DNA from: an uncultured Clostridia bacterium
GTDB taxonomy: Bacteria > Bacillota > Clostridia > Christensenellales > Borkfalkiaceae
Reading direction: 5' to 3'
DNA: 64,000 bases
Assembly (NCBI GenBank): GCA_944327465.1
Contig: CALVHH010000006.1
Span: 1-64,000, forward strand
Shown: piece by piece, positions 22,403-31,008 of the stretch
Layout: every line of letters begins with the position of its first letter
Position numbering within the stretch: position 1 is the stretch's first letter
Notes under the pieces: generated by a model
The model's database searches: none
What the model was told of the DNA's origin: nothing
Seen by the model: the letters and a program-made list of their open reading frames with translations, nothing else
Program-made: the position numbers and the translations under genes

Positions 22403-24244
22403 TTACGCCTTGTAGAAATCTACCTTTTCGGTAGCTATGGTGTAAACTATTCTGTAAGTTCCCGCCGTGGTGCAGGTGAAATTGCCCGCAGTTGCAGGGG
22501 TAACTATGCTGTTTGCATCACCTTCGGTACCCAGCCAGGTCGAGTTAATGAAATCGCCAAGACCGGCAGTGGCGCCTTTTGCAAACCTTTCAAGACCAAA
22601 GCTGTCATTTGCCGTCAACTCGATAGTCATTTCATAGGTGGTCTTGTCTTCGGAGAGGGTCATCTTGTACTTAGCATCGAAGTTATGATTCCAGCCGTTT
22701 ACGGAAGAACCCTTGATGTAGATATCGTAAACGTCGCCCTCTTCTGCCTCTACGTGAGGAAGAATGGTGATCATCTGCGAGTAGCTGTCGAACGTGATAT
22801 CGTAAGTTCCGGCGACAAGCACCCTGATGTTGGCGCTCGATTCGCTTTCGGCTTCGCAGTTATCGTTCTTTGCGAGATAGGTGAACTGATAGTCGGTATG
22901 GGTGGCGTCCCAGCTTGCGGTGGCGCCTGCGGCATAAGCCCTTATGAGCACGAGCTGTCCTTCCTTGAACTCAACGCCGGAGAGCTTATAAACGCCCGAA
23001 CCAGCCTCGGTTTCAACAAGTTTGTAGCTATCGGGGTCGTCGATGAATGCGCCGTACTTGTTTGCGCCGTCAAGGAAGTCGCCGTCGAGATAGTAGTCCT
23101 GAGCGGCGGGCTTTTCGTCCGCGTCGAACGCAACTTTAAGGTTGGTGCCGTCGTAGGTGAATGTGTAAGTGCCGGCAGCCTTGGCTATTAAATTTGTGCC
23201 GGCAGCCTTATCTACATAGTCCCACGAAGCATCGCCTTCGGCAATGTTGTTTGAATTGATATAGGTAGAGCCAACGGAAATCGAAGTTTCGCCGTCCTCT
23301 ATCTTTGTAATGCGGGAGGTGAACATGAACTCTTCACCTTCGTTGAGGTAGATGGACATGGTGTAGTTGCTGCCGTTGTTGAGCATCTGGGTGTGAAGGT
23401 TGTACATATCCGACCAGCCGGTTATATCTGCACCCTTGATGTAGTAGTCGGTTATGGTGACGGAATCGTTTAACACGTCGCCGTTGCGCACCCAGGTTAT
23501 CTTATCGAACAAGCCGAGGTTGTAGACTTCCTTCTGATCTTCCGTATATGAAGGAGCGCTGGTGTTATAGTAGTCCTCATTGGGATAGGTATAGAGGGTG
23601 AGCGTATAGTTGCCCGAGTACTCGACCTTTATGTTCTGACCCTTTGTAGAATCGTCGTAAGGGCTGCCCTGACCGCTGAAGACGGCGGTACCGTCTGCGA
23701 GTTCAAGGGTATCGAGGTAACCGAAGCCGCGCTTGTTTTCCCATGCAGAGTTGAGCGCAAACTGGAACTCGTCGCCTGCCTTGAGATCCATGGTTATGGA
23801 GTACTCGTTCTTGCCTTCTGCCTTGGTGAGCTTGTGGGCGTCGGTTATTACATCGCCCCAAGCCGAGGTAAAGAGCAGTTCGCTGGTGCCCGAGCCAACG
23901 ACATAGAATACGCGGTCGTCTTCGACATACTTTGTAAAGCCGGCGAAGATGGATACGTTGTTGTTTATGGGGGCAGAGAAATCGTATTCGTGGTTCATGC
24001 TGGGGGTACCGAACCAGTCTACGAATTCGTAGCCGTCCTTTTCGGGAACGTACTCTTCTACCGTGCTTCCCTTTTCAACCTCAACGGTTTTGAGAACGGT
24101 GGTCTTATCCGTGCCGTCGATAAAGGATACGGTGACCTTGTCTCCGCCGGAGGGCTCATTCTCCGAAGGGGTGCATGCGGCAAAGCCTACTGCCATTGAT
24201 GCAACTGCGCCAAGGGCGAGAACTGCCAAAAGTTTTTTGCTCAT
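22403..24244 (-). CDS. Lipoprotein with InlB-type repeat and multiple starch-binding-like modules
   Basis: 613 residues. Signal peptide with lipobox VGFAAC (Cys24). Residues about 37-105 form a Listeria-Bacteroides/InlB B-type repeat (VSFIDGTDKTTVL...EYVPEKDGYEFVDWFGTP). The rest has several similar beta-sandwich modules with recurring patterns: FYVVGSG..., YYIKGADITGW, YYLDGDFLDG, IYIKGSSVNGWNHNF and FQFALNSAWENKRGFGYLD. They resemble SusE/SusF-like and related carbohydrate-binding modules. A surface role binding alpha-glucans before uptake is inferred from these and from the maltodextrin genes around it. It is a paralogue of the lipoprotein at 26510-28723. Confidence 0.85.
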   Translation of the reverse strand: MSKKLLAVLALGAVASMAVGFAACTPSENEPSGGDKVTVSFIDGTDKTTVLKTVEVEKGSTVEEYVPEKDGYEFVDWFGTPSMNHEYDFSAPINNNVSIFAGFTKYVEDDRVFYVVGSGTSELLFTSAWGDVITDAHKLTKAEGKNEYSITMDLKAGDEFQFALNSAWENKRGFGYLDTLELADGTAVFSGQGSPYDDSTKGQNIKVEYSGNYTLTLYTYPNEDYYNTSAPSYTEDQKEVYNLGLFDKITWVRNGDVLNDSVTITDYYIKGADITGWSDMYNLHTQMLNNGSNYTMSIYLNEGEEFMFTSRITKIEDGETSISVGSTYINSNNIAEGDASWDYVDKAAGTNLIAKAAGTYTFTYDGTNLKVAFDADEKPAAQDYYLDGDFLDGANKYGAFIDDPDSYKLVETEAGSGVYKLSGVEFKEGQLVLIRAYAAGATASWDATHTDYQFTYLAKNDNCEAESESSANIRVLVAGTYDITFDSYSQMITILPHVEAEEGDVYDIYIKGSSVNGWNHNFDAKYKMTLSEDKTTYEMTIELTANDSFGLERFAKGATAGLGDFINSTWLGTEGDANSIVTPATAGNFTCTTAGTYRIVYTIATEKVDFYKA

Positions 24245-24347
24245 CTTTTATCCTCCGATAAAATTTTTTTATATTACCCCGCCGCGCGTTTTTGAGCGTG
24301 CGGCGATTGTTTTGCTGCGCCCATGCATAACTTGTTAATGTCAAAAT

Positions 24348-24402
24348 TACTTAACTGTTTAAGCACACTATACATTGTAAAGGCGATTGCCCCGAAAGTC
24401 AA
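24348..24402 (-). promoter_or_regulatory. Promoter and operator of the first starch-binding-like lipoprotein
   Basis: On the minus strand TTGACT (24397-24402), 17-bp spacer and TACAAT (24374-24379). Just downstream is CTTAAACAGTTAAGTA (24348-24363), an inverted repeat nearly identical to a site before the paralogous lipoprotein. The leader is about 120 nt and ends at GGAGGA before the ATG. The rest of the 350-bp gap (24245-24594) has no gene. Confidence 0.6.
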
Positions 24403-24510
24403 TTGTTTTTTAAAAATTTGCAAAAAATGATAAATTCGGTCGATTGTGAAAATTTTAAACACGTAATTTCACAAAATCGCTACATTTTTAACAATATACT
24501 CCCGATTGCC

Positions 24511-24535
24511 GCCGTGCGTATGGAGCACGCACGGC
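24511..24535 (-). terminator. Hairpin after malQ
   Basis: GCCGTGCGT and ACGCACGGC pair around a seven-base loop; AT-rich DNA follows on the minus strand. Confidence 0.5.
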
Positions 24536-24594
24536 GACGAGGGGAATTTCATCAAGCCGCATCGACCTGACAGAATGGACTAAGCTGCACTCGC

Positions 24595-26085
24595 TCAGCC
24601 GTTGAAGGCGAGGCTGCGTATGAGCGAAGCCGTGAACGCGCCGACGTCTTCGGCGGTAAAGCGGCGGCTCCAGTTGAGCGAGCTGACCGTGGCGGGCAGA
24701 TTTATGCGGGCGTCGCCGCCGAGGCACAGGATGTCCCAGATGGGGATTATTACGGTATCCGCGCACGAAGCGAACGCCAGCCTGATTATCGTAAGGCACA
24801 TTGCCGCGCACGACGACATATCGCACCTCACACCCGCCTTTTTGCACTCTTCGGCGAGGTCGGTTTTGAAAACTTCGAGCTCCTTTTCCTTTAAGTCGGC
24901 AATGTACTGCGTGAGGGGCATGTTGTCGTGCGTGCCCGTGTAGCACACGCAGTTGCTGGTAAAGTTCGAAGGCTTGTGCTCGTTATCGGGCGTGCCGTCG
25001 AAGGCGAATTCAAGTATCTTCATGCCGGGGTAGCCGACGTTTTTCATCAGCCGCCTTACTCCGTCGTCGATGACGCCGAGGTCTTCGGCGACTATCTTGT
25101 AATCGAGCTTGTCCTTGAACAGCTCCTCCTTGGGTCCGTCCCTCCACTCGCCCTTGCGGGCGTCGGGGCTGCCGTAGGGCACAGCGTAGTAGCGGTCGAA
25201 GCCGCGGAAGTGGTCTATGCGCAGTATGTCGAAAAAGTTGAGGCAGTCGTCTATCCTGTCGCTCCACCACTTGTAGCCGTCGCCCTTCATCTTTTCCCAG
25301 TCGTACAGGGGGTTGCCCCAGAGCTGACCTTCATCGGTGAACGCGTCGGGCGGAACGCCTGCAACGCATTCGGGGCGGCGGCGGGCGTCCACCTGGAAGA
25401 GCTTGTCGCCGTACTTCCACATTTCAACGCTGTCGTAGGCGAGATAGAGGGGAATGTCGCCCATGATCTCTATGCCGCTGCTCGCGGCGTAAGCCTTTAA
25501 CGCCTGCCACTGCTTTATGAAGATATGCTGTGTAAACTGCCAGAAAAGTATGTCGTCGGCATTTTCGGCGGCGTACTTTTGCGCCGCGTCGTCGCTGTAG
25601 GTGCGGTAGGGTTCTTCCCACTCCTCCCAGGCGCGGTGACCGAACTTGCCCTTGAGCGACATGAAGAGGGCGAAATCGGAGTACTTGCCGCTTTCGACCA
25701 GCGCCGTGAACGAGGGCTCGCTCCTGTCGAAGCGGGCGAAAGCCTTTCTTAAGAGCGCGACCTTGCGCGTGAACTGCACGCCGTAATCTACGCGCCCGGC
25801 ATCGGGGCAGAGGTCGGCGGCTTGAATTTCTTCGCCGGTGAGCAGTCCCTCCTCCCTCAACAGCTCAACGTCGATAAAGTAGTAGTTGAGCGCATTGGCG
25901 CAGCACGACTGATAGGGGCTGTCGCCGTAGTTGGTGGGGTTGAGGGGCAAAACCTGCCAGACGGTCATGCCGCTGCTCTTTAAAAAGTCGATAAACGAAA
26001 ATGCCCCCGCGCCGAGGGTGCCTATGCCCTCCGCCGACGGCAGAGAGGACACGGGCATTAAAATGCCGCGCTTGCGTGTATCCAT
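24595..26085 (-). CDS. malQ: MalQ, 4-alpha-glucanotransferase (amylomaltase, GH77)
   Basis: 496 residues from the ATG at 26085, set by GGAGGA at 26091-26096. GH77 motifs: RGILMPVSSLPS at the start, LPLNPTNYGDSPYQS, the nucleophile region ILRIDHFRGFDRYYAVPYG, the acid/base VAEDLGVID, and CYTGTHDNMPL. It disproportionates malto-oligosaccharides in the cytoplasm, transferring glucan chains and releasing glucose, which complements the maltodextrin transporter and GH13 enzyme. It is transcribed alone from a TTGACA-16-TATCAT promoter. Confidence 0.95.
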   Translation of the reverse strand: MDTRKRGILMPVSSLPSAEGIGTLGAGAFSFIDFLKSSGMTVWQVLPLNPTNYGDSPYQSCCANALNYYFIDVELLREEGLLTGEEIQAADLCPDAGRVDYGVQFTRKVALLRKAFARFDRSEPSFTALVESGKYSDFALFMSLKGKFGHRAWEEWEEPYRTYSDDAAQKYAAENADDILFWQFTQHIFIKQWQALKAYAASSGIEIMGDIPLYLAYDSVEMWKYGDKLFQVDARRRPECVAGVPPDAFTDEGQLWGNPLYDWEKMKGDGYKWWSDRIDDCLNFFDILRIDHFRGFDRYYAVPYGSPDARKGEWRDGPKEELFKDKLDYKIVAEDLGVIDDGVRRLMKNVGYPGMKILEFAFDGTPDNEHKPSNFTSNCVCYTGTHDNMPLTQYIADLKEKELEVFKTDLAEECKKAGVRCDMSSCAAMCLTIIRLAFASCADTVIIPIWDILCLGGDARINLPATVSSLNWSRRFTAEDVGAFTASLIRSLAFNG

Positions 26086-26127
26086 CACTTTCCTCCGATA
26101 TGAAATTTTTTCACATTTTTTGATAGT

Positions 26128-26155
26128 ATGATAGCACATATTTTTTAAATGTCAA
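26128..26155 (-). promoter_or_regulatory. malQ promoter
   Basis: TTGACA (26150-26155), 16-bp spacer, TATCAT (26128-26133) on the minus strand, about 40 bases before the malQ start. Confidence 0.7.
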
Positions 26156-26445
26156 GTGTTTTAAAGTACTTTATTTATTGTTAAAACTATCCAATATGCC
26201 GCCAATATGCTGTTGTTTAAAATTACGATTTAAGCTTATTATATAATAAGGTTAGACGGTTAAGTAGTTTTGAAGCTCACATTTAATGAAAAACAGCCAC
26301 AAAAGCGCCAAAAAAATTTTTTGGGACGGTCAATTTTTTTGCCTAATGGCGGGGCGCGGCGTCGGCGGCGGGGGCGGTGCGCCGCCCCCGCCGCCGACGG
26401 AGGAAAATGTTACAAATTTTCAGACCTGCCGCCCTTTCGCGGCGC
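26156..26445. other. Non-coding stretch with a very stable hairpin
   Basis: No gene is seen. It contains CCAAAAAAATTTTTTGG (26308-26324) and, at 26360-26399, an 18-bp perfect GC stem closed by a TGCG tetraloop. A TATAAT sits at 26242-26247 on the plus strand and could start a short RNA ending at the hairpin, but no U-tract follows it. Confidence 0.4.
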
Positions 26446-26481
26446 AAAAAAAGGCGCCCGTTTTCGAGCGAAAACGGGCGC
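26446..26481 (-). terminator. Intrinsic terminator of the second starch-binding-like lipoprotein
   Basis: GCGCCCGTTTTCG pairs with CGAAAACGGGCGC (26454-26481); on the minus strand seven T residues (complement of 26446-26452) follow. Confidence 0.85.
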
Positions 26482-26509
26482 GGAGGGGATGAGCCGGACA
26501 GATCAAAGA

Positions 26510-28723
26510 TCAGTCCGCGGTGTAGAAGTTGAGAACGGGCGTGCCGGAAGTCATATCTATGACTACCCTGTATGTGCCGGGCGCGGTGCAGATGATGTTG
26601 TTGCCGCCTGCCTGGGCTTCGAACAGGTCGTTGGCGTCGCCTTCGGTGCTTATGTACTGGTTGCCGACATACAAGCCGTACTGACCGTAGCTTTCACCGT
26701 AGAGGGTAAAGCCAAACTCACCTTCGTTCTGGAAGGTTATAGTCATTTCTACAATGCCTTCCGATGACGCCACCCTGTCAGAATCGACCCACGTGCCGTC
26801 GTATGCGGTGCCTTTTACTACGGCTTCGAATTCGGGCAGTTTTTCAAGGTAATTTACAAACTCCACTACGGGCGAACCGCTGTTGAAGTCGATGGTGATG
26901 GTGTAATAGCCTGCCTTGTTGCAGACAAAGTCGTTTACGAATACGCCGAAGTTGTCGTTGTACTGACCTTCGGTGCCTTTTGCACTCTCCGTTATCAACT
27001 GACCGGGGTTGCCTTGGCTGCCTATTTCGTCATCGGGCACGCCGGGTTCATAATAGATGAAGCAGAACTGTTCATCGACGGAGAGCATTACGCTGAGCGT
27101 CACCACGCCTTCAACGGTTGAAAGGCGTTCGCCCGGCACCCAACCGCCTGCAGAGCTCTTCATGAACACGTCGAAAGCTATGGGAAGTTCCTGAACGATG
27201 TCGCCGTTGCGCTCCCAGGTTATGGTGTCGCCTATGGGCGCGGTCTTATCGAGGTTAAGTGTGAGAGTATAGTTGCCCGAATATTCCACGCGGACGTTGT
27301 CGGCCTGCAGCGAGAAGTACTCCACTTCGCCCTTTACGGGGTCGACTATATCATGGAAGCCGTGCGCCCCGGCATACCAGTTGTTTTCAACTATCTGGAA
27401 CATATCGCCGCGGGCAAGGTCTACGGTCATGGTGTAGGTGTATTCATCTACTTTTGTGAACTTCTGCTTGTCGGTGAGGTTGTGGCCGAACTGCGAGCTC
27501 TTCAAAGGTTCGGTTATGCCGCTGCCCGAGATATACCACGTATCGCCGGGAATGTATCCGCCGGTAAAAGCTTCATCGTAGGTGACGACTACCTTATTTG
27601 TGTTGCGGTCATACACAAAGGAATATGTGCCGCTGGTGTTTACCGTTATGTTGCCCTGCCTCATGTCGAGATATTCGATATCCGAATGTTCGGCGTCAAC
27701 GCAGCCCGTGTTGATGTTTATGCCGCCGAGAGTTATGTGCTGTTCGCCGTCTTCGCCCACCTCGGTGACGAAGTTGTAGAACATGAACGAATCGCCCGCA
27801 ACTATCTCGTGCGAGTATGTATATACATCTTTGTCCTCGTCATACACCATTGTGTATTCATCGGTGGTTATGTGCTCCCAGCCGGTTATGTAGCTGCCCT
27901 TGATGTGGATATCGATGGGCGCAGAGTCGGGAGCGACTACGGGGTCGCCGTTGCGCACGAAGGTGAGCGTGTCGGTGACGTTGTAGTTGTAGTTTTCCTT
28001 GTTTTCTTCGGTGTAGTATTCGTGGTCGGTTTCGTACTGGTCGCTCCAGGGATGGGTGGTGAGCGTCAGCGTGTAGTTGCCCGCCTGCACTACCTGTATA
28101 TCCGACTTGAGCGTGTTGTTTTCAAGGAAGTTGCCCTTGTTTTCGAAGTAGCCTTCTGCAGCGTCCGAATCCATGTAGCCGTAGCCGCGCTGGTTTTCGA
28201 AGTCGCTGTTGAGCGCTATCTGGAAGGCGTCGCCGACGTACATGTCGAGCGTTATGGAGTATTCGTTGACTCCCGACTTGTCCGCCTTGGTGAGCACCTG
28301 CTTTTCCTCATCGACTAATTTATAGTTGGTGCCGTAAAGTATCGAGTTGGGGTCGGAACTGCTGCCGAGAATGTAGAATGTACGGGTGTCTTCTTCAAAG
28401 GTGTCTTCGGTGAAGTAGCCGTAGATTGTGGTATCTGCCGTTATCGCCTTTGAAAAGTCGTATTCATGACTCATTGAGGGCGTTGCGTACCAGCCGGCAA
28501 ATACATAGCCTTCCTTTTCGGGCGTCCACTCGGTAGCGGTCTCGCCCGCGGCGACCTCTTCGGTCTTGAGCTGTGCGTTGTCTGCAGTGATGTCGACGTA
28601 TGTGACGGTGTAGGAAGTCCCCTCCCCCTCGCCTTCATCGTCCGGGGTGCAGGCAACAAGTCCGATGCACGTCAGCGACAGTATTACCGTCAGCAGAGCG
28701 AGCAACCATTTTTGTGCTTTCAT
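26510..28723 (-). CDS. Lipoprotein with InlB-type repeat and multiple starch-binding-like modules (paralogue)
   Basis: 737 residues. Lipobox IGLVAC (Cys25), acidic linker, then an InlB-type repeat (TEWTPEKEGYVFAGWYATP). Repeated beta modules follow, with patterns shared with the 22403-24244 protein: RTFYILGSSSDPN, AFQIALNSDFENQRGYGYMD, IHIKGSYITGWEH, TWYISGSGIT and FGFTLYGESYGQYGLYVGNQ. It has about one more module than its paralogue. Function is inferred as surface glucan binding. Transcribed alone from a promoter with the same operator motif, with a leader of about 185 nt containing two hairpins, and ending at a good intrinsic terminator. Confidence 0.85.
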   Translation of the reverse strand: MKAQKWLLALLTVILSLTCIGLVACTPDDEGEGEGTSYTVTYVDITADNAQLKTEEVAAGETATEWTPEKEGYVFAGWYATPSMSHEYDFSKAITADTTIYGYFTEDTFEEDTRTFYILGSSSDPNSILYGTNYKLVDEEKQVLTKADKSGVNEYSITLDMYVGDAFQIALNSDFENQRGYGYMDSDAAEGYFENKGNFLENNTLKSDIQVVQAGNYTLTLTTHPWSDQYETDHEYYTEENKENYNYNVTDTLTFVRNGDPVVAPDSAPIDIHIKGSYITGWEHITTDEYTMVYDEDKDVYTYSHEIVAGDSFMFYNFVTEVGEDGEQHITLGGININTGCVDAEHSDIEYLDMRQGNITVNTSGTYSFVYDRNTNKVVVTYDEAFTGGYIPGDTWYISGSGITEPLKSSQFGHNLTDKQKFTKVDEYTYTMTVDLARGDMFQIVENNWYAGAHGFHDIVDPVKGEVEYFSLQADNVRVEYSGNYTLTLNLDKTAPIGDTITWERNGDIVQELPIAFDVFMKSSAGGWVPGERLSTVEGVVTLSVMLSVDEQFCFIYYEPGVPDDEIGSQGNPGQLITESAKGTEGQYNDNFGVFVNDFVCNKAGYYTITIDFNSGSPVVEFVNYLEKLPEFEAVVKGTAYDGTWVDSDRVASSEGIVEMTITFQNEGEFGFTLYGESYGQYGLYVGNQYISTEGDANDLFEAQAGGNNIICTAPGTYRVVIDMTSGTPVLNFYTAD

Positions 28724-29118
28724 TTTTTTCCTCCGGATTATTTATTTGCGCCGCGACGCTGCGCGTGCGCTCTTTTACAAAATATTTACGCATATAAATT
28801 TTTTTACTGCTGCCGCAGGCAGCAGTAAAGGGGCGCGCCCCTTGCAAAAACCTTTTAATTTATTGGATTTGTTTCGTCCCTGATTTGCTCAACAAATTAA
28901 GTACTTAACGAGTTTAAGTATAGCACGCAATTTTCAAAAAGCAAGCGTTTTGTGCAAATTTTTTTAAAAAATTTTTAATTAGCAACAAAAAACATAAATT
29001 TCTGCGGAGGAACAAAAAGGTTTGCGCCCGCCGCCCAAAATGGCGGTTAAGCGCCGCACTTACGCAAAAATACGGACAAGGCTGCACGGTTGACCCGCAT
29101 ATATACACCAACGAACGC
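28724..29118. other. Long leader and promoter region of the second lipoprotein
   Basis: No gene is seen. TTTACTGCTGCC/GGCAGCAGTAAA form a hairpin at 28803-28829, next to the palindrome AAGGGGCGCGCCCCTT (28828-28843), both in the predicted leader. AT-rich DNA from 28925 to 29010 probably holds the -35 and upstream element. Confidence 0.5.
28902..28922 (-). promoter_or_regulatory. Operator overlapping the -10 of the second lipoprotein gene
   Basis: TATACT (-10, 28917-28922) runs into CTTAAACTCGTTAAGTA (complement of 28902-28918). The copy before the paralogous gene is CTTAAACAGTTAAGTA, differing only in the centre. Confidence 0.55.
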
Positions 29119-29160
29119 AAAAAACCGCCCGCGGCGCTTTAAAAGCGCCGCGGGCGGTTT
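29119..29160 (-). terminator. Intrinsic terminator of the small secreted protein gene
   Basis: AAACCGCCCGCGGCGCTTT pairs with its complement (29122-29160); on the minus strand the stem runs directly into a T-run. Confidence 0.85.
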
Positions 29161-29189
29161 AACCCAAAAATTTATAAGATAGCGATATT

Positions 29190-29687
29190 TCAGGCAACCT
29201 GACCCAATACGTTGCCGTCGCCGTCGAGAATGTATACCGGAGTGAACAGTTCCTGAGCGGCACCGCCGTCCACGGTATACATTACACGCCCCATCCAATA
29301 CATCTGCTCGCCCGAAGTGGAATAGCTTGCGCTTATGCTGTTGCCCATGTCGAGGTCGCCGATGCTTTTTGTGGAAACGCACCGCATGTCCCTGTAGTCC
29401 GGGCAGTACTCCTGCGAACGGTACAGCTCTACCCTCACCAGCACCGTGGCGGGAAAGATGGTCAGCTGGTTTGTTGCCGTAACCGTGACGCTGCCGCTGC
29501 CGCTGGTGAGCGAGATATTCATTATCGTCAATATTCCGCGTTCATCGGCGCTGACTGCCGACCGCGAATACTCTGCCCCGGCGGGGCGGTCATCCGCACG
29601 CGCGGCTGCCACGGGCATGAGCGCGATCGCAAAAATCATGCACAGCGCCGCCAGTGCGGCGCAGAGGAGCTTACTTTTAGTCTTCAT
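29190..29687 (-). CDS. Small secreted protein of unknown function
   Basis: 165 residues with a classical signal peptide (basic MKTKSK, hydrophobic core, likely cleavage after AAARA). The mature part is predicted beta-rich with Ser/Thr/Gly-rich strands (LTSGSGSVTVTATNQLTIF) and two Cys (EYCPDYRDMRC). No family is recognised. Its start overlaps the end of the upstream XRE-membrane gene by 11 bp, so it belongs to that operon and may be its regulated output or its sensed ligand. Confidence 0.7.
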   Translation of the reverse strand: MKTKSKLLCAALAALCMIFAIALMPVAAARADDRPAGAEYSRSAVSADERGILTIMNISLTSGSGSVTVTATNQLTIFPATVLVRVELYRSQEYCPDYRDMRCVSTKSIGDLDMGNSISASYSTSGEQMYWMGRVMYTVDGGAAQELFTPVYILDGDGNVLGQVA

Positions 29688-30225
29688 CTTCTTTTATCTC
29701 CGTTAACATTATTTTTACCTTGGAATAGCGCACAAAGTGCACGGCAGCAAGGACGGCAAACAGCACCGCAAGCACGGCAAACGCCGTAAAGTGCCAAAAG
29801 CTAAGACCGTAGTTGTTGCCGTAATATATTATGTCATCCTTAAAGCAGTACGGCAGTACTGCCGCGCCGCAGACAAAACACCCGAATGCCGACAGCATAA
29901 ACAGCACGGCAAACGTCAACGCCCTGCCGAACAGATGGCTTTTGCGCGTAGACAGCAGCAGAGCGCGCTCTTTTTGCCGAAACTGCGCCGCGGGAGAGCA
30001 CTCCTGCGGGACTTCATCGATAAATATGCTTACATCCACCGAAAAATAGCCGCACAGCGAGCGGATGCTCTCCATATTGGGGCGCGTGACGTCGCTTTCC
30101 CACTTTGATACCGTCTGGCGGCTGACGCCTATGCCTTCGGCGAGCTCGCCCTGCGAGACCTTGCGCTCGCTGCGAAGGCGGCGTATTTTATCACCCAATG
30201 TTTCCACTTGCGTTTTCTCCGACAT
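29677..30225 (-). CDS. Membrane-tethered XRE-family regulator (second of tandem pair)
   Basis: 182 residues from the ATG at 30225; an in-frame ATG at 30240 is also possible. N-terminal XRE helix-turn-helix: LGDKIRRLRSERKVSQGELA then IGVSRQTVSKWESDVTRPN. After a linker come hydrophobic segments (LTFAVLFMLSAFGCFVCGAAVL; FTAFAVLAVLFAVLAAVHFV), so the HTH is probably anchored at the membrane. The same layout occurs in the gene immediately upstream (30287-30805), indicating tandem duplication. Target unknown; the downstream secreted-protein gene overlaps it. Confidence 0.85.
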   Translation of the reverse strand: MSEKTQVETLGDKIRRLRSERKVSQGELAEGIGVSRQTVSKWESDVTRPNMESIRSLCGYFSVDVSIFIDEVPQECSPAAQFRQKERALLLSTRKSHLFGRALTFAVLFMLSAFGCFVCGAAVLPYCFKDDIIYYGNNYGLSFWHFTAFAVLAVLFAVLAAVHFVRYSKVKIMLTEIKEDED

Positions 30226-30286
30226 TTGCGATGAGCACATTGCCCCGCGGCGGTCTTTGAGTGCCGACCGCGGCGGGTTTACAAGT

Positions 30287-30805
30287 TCAGAAGACGATGT
30301 CGCTAAGAGCCGACCTGCCGGCGGCATAGCGCACGAAGTGCACCGCGGCAAGGACGGCAAACAGCGCCGAAAAAACCGCAAATATTATTACGTGCTCCGT
30401 GCCGAACATCATGTCCGTGGCGTGCCACAGCATGTTTTGGTTTATCCTGACGGGGTAAACGGTCATTGCGGCGGCGACGCACCCGCATGCCGACAGCGCA
30501 AACAGCACGGCAAAGAGCACCGCCCTGCCCAGCATGAGGCTGTTGCGGAGGGCGAGGATCTGCGCAAAACTTTCGTAAGGCGACGGGGCGGCGGAATCTT
30601 TGACGGCTCCTTCATCGATGAAATAGCTGAGCTCAACTTCAAAAAAGTTGCACAGCGACTGAATGTTGTCGACGTTGGGGCGCATGGCGTCGGCTTCCCA
30701 CTTGGAGATGGTCTGCCTGGTGACGCCGATCGCCTGACCGAGCTCTTCCTGCGAGATATCGCGCATTCTGCGCAGCTTTCGTATTTTTTCGCCGATGGAT
30801 GACAC
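30287..30805 (-). CDS. Membrane-tethered XRE-family regulator (first of tandem pair)
   Basis: 172 residues starting at a GTG (30805) with GGAG eight bases upstream. XRE HTH: IGEKIRKLRRMRDISQEELG, then IGVTRQTISKWEADAMRPN. A linker leads to hydrophobic segments ending VIIFAVFSALFAVLAAVHFV, almost the same final helix as in the next gene (FALLAAVHFVRY type). First gene of the three-gene operon. The promoter is TTGACA-16-CATAAT on the minus strand. Confidence 0.85.
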   Translation of the reverse strand: MSSIGEKIRKLRRMRDISQEELGQAIGVTRQTISKWEADAMRPNVDNIQSLCNFFEVELSYFIDEGAVKDSAAPSPYESFAQILALRNSLMLGRAVLFAVLFALSACGCVAAAMTVYPVRINQNMLWHATDMMFGTEHVIIFAVFSALFAVLAAVHFVRYAAGRSALSDIVF

Positions 30806-30857
30806 TTTTTGCTTGCTCCGATGTGTATGTTAACGGTATTTTAACACATGCGCAAAA

Positions 30858-30885
30858 ATTATGCAAGCATCGAAATGCCTGTCAA
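30858..30885 (-). promoter_or_regulatory. Promoter of the tandem XRE operon
   Basis: TTGACA (30880-30885), 16-bp spacer, CATAAT (30858-30863) on the minus strand, about 50 bases before the GTG. Confidence 0.6.
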
Positions 30886-30919
30886 GACAAATTTTGACAA
30901 AGCATTTTATGAAGGCGCA

Positions 30920-30950
30920 GGTCGGGCGCGGCATGACGCCGCGCCCGACC
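30920..30950 (-). terminator. Hairpin after the GT2 gene
   Basis: GGTCGGGCGCGGC and GCCGCGCCCGACC pair around ATGAC. No T-run. Confidence 0.5.
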
Positions 30951-31008
30951 CTACATGAAAAAATGGAGAAATATCAAGGCAAATTGCCCGTGTGTGCGAT
31001 TTGAATTT

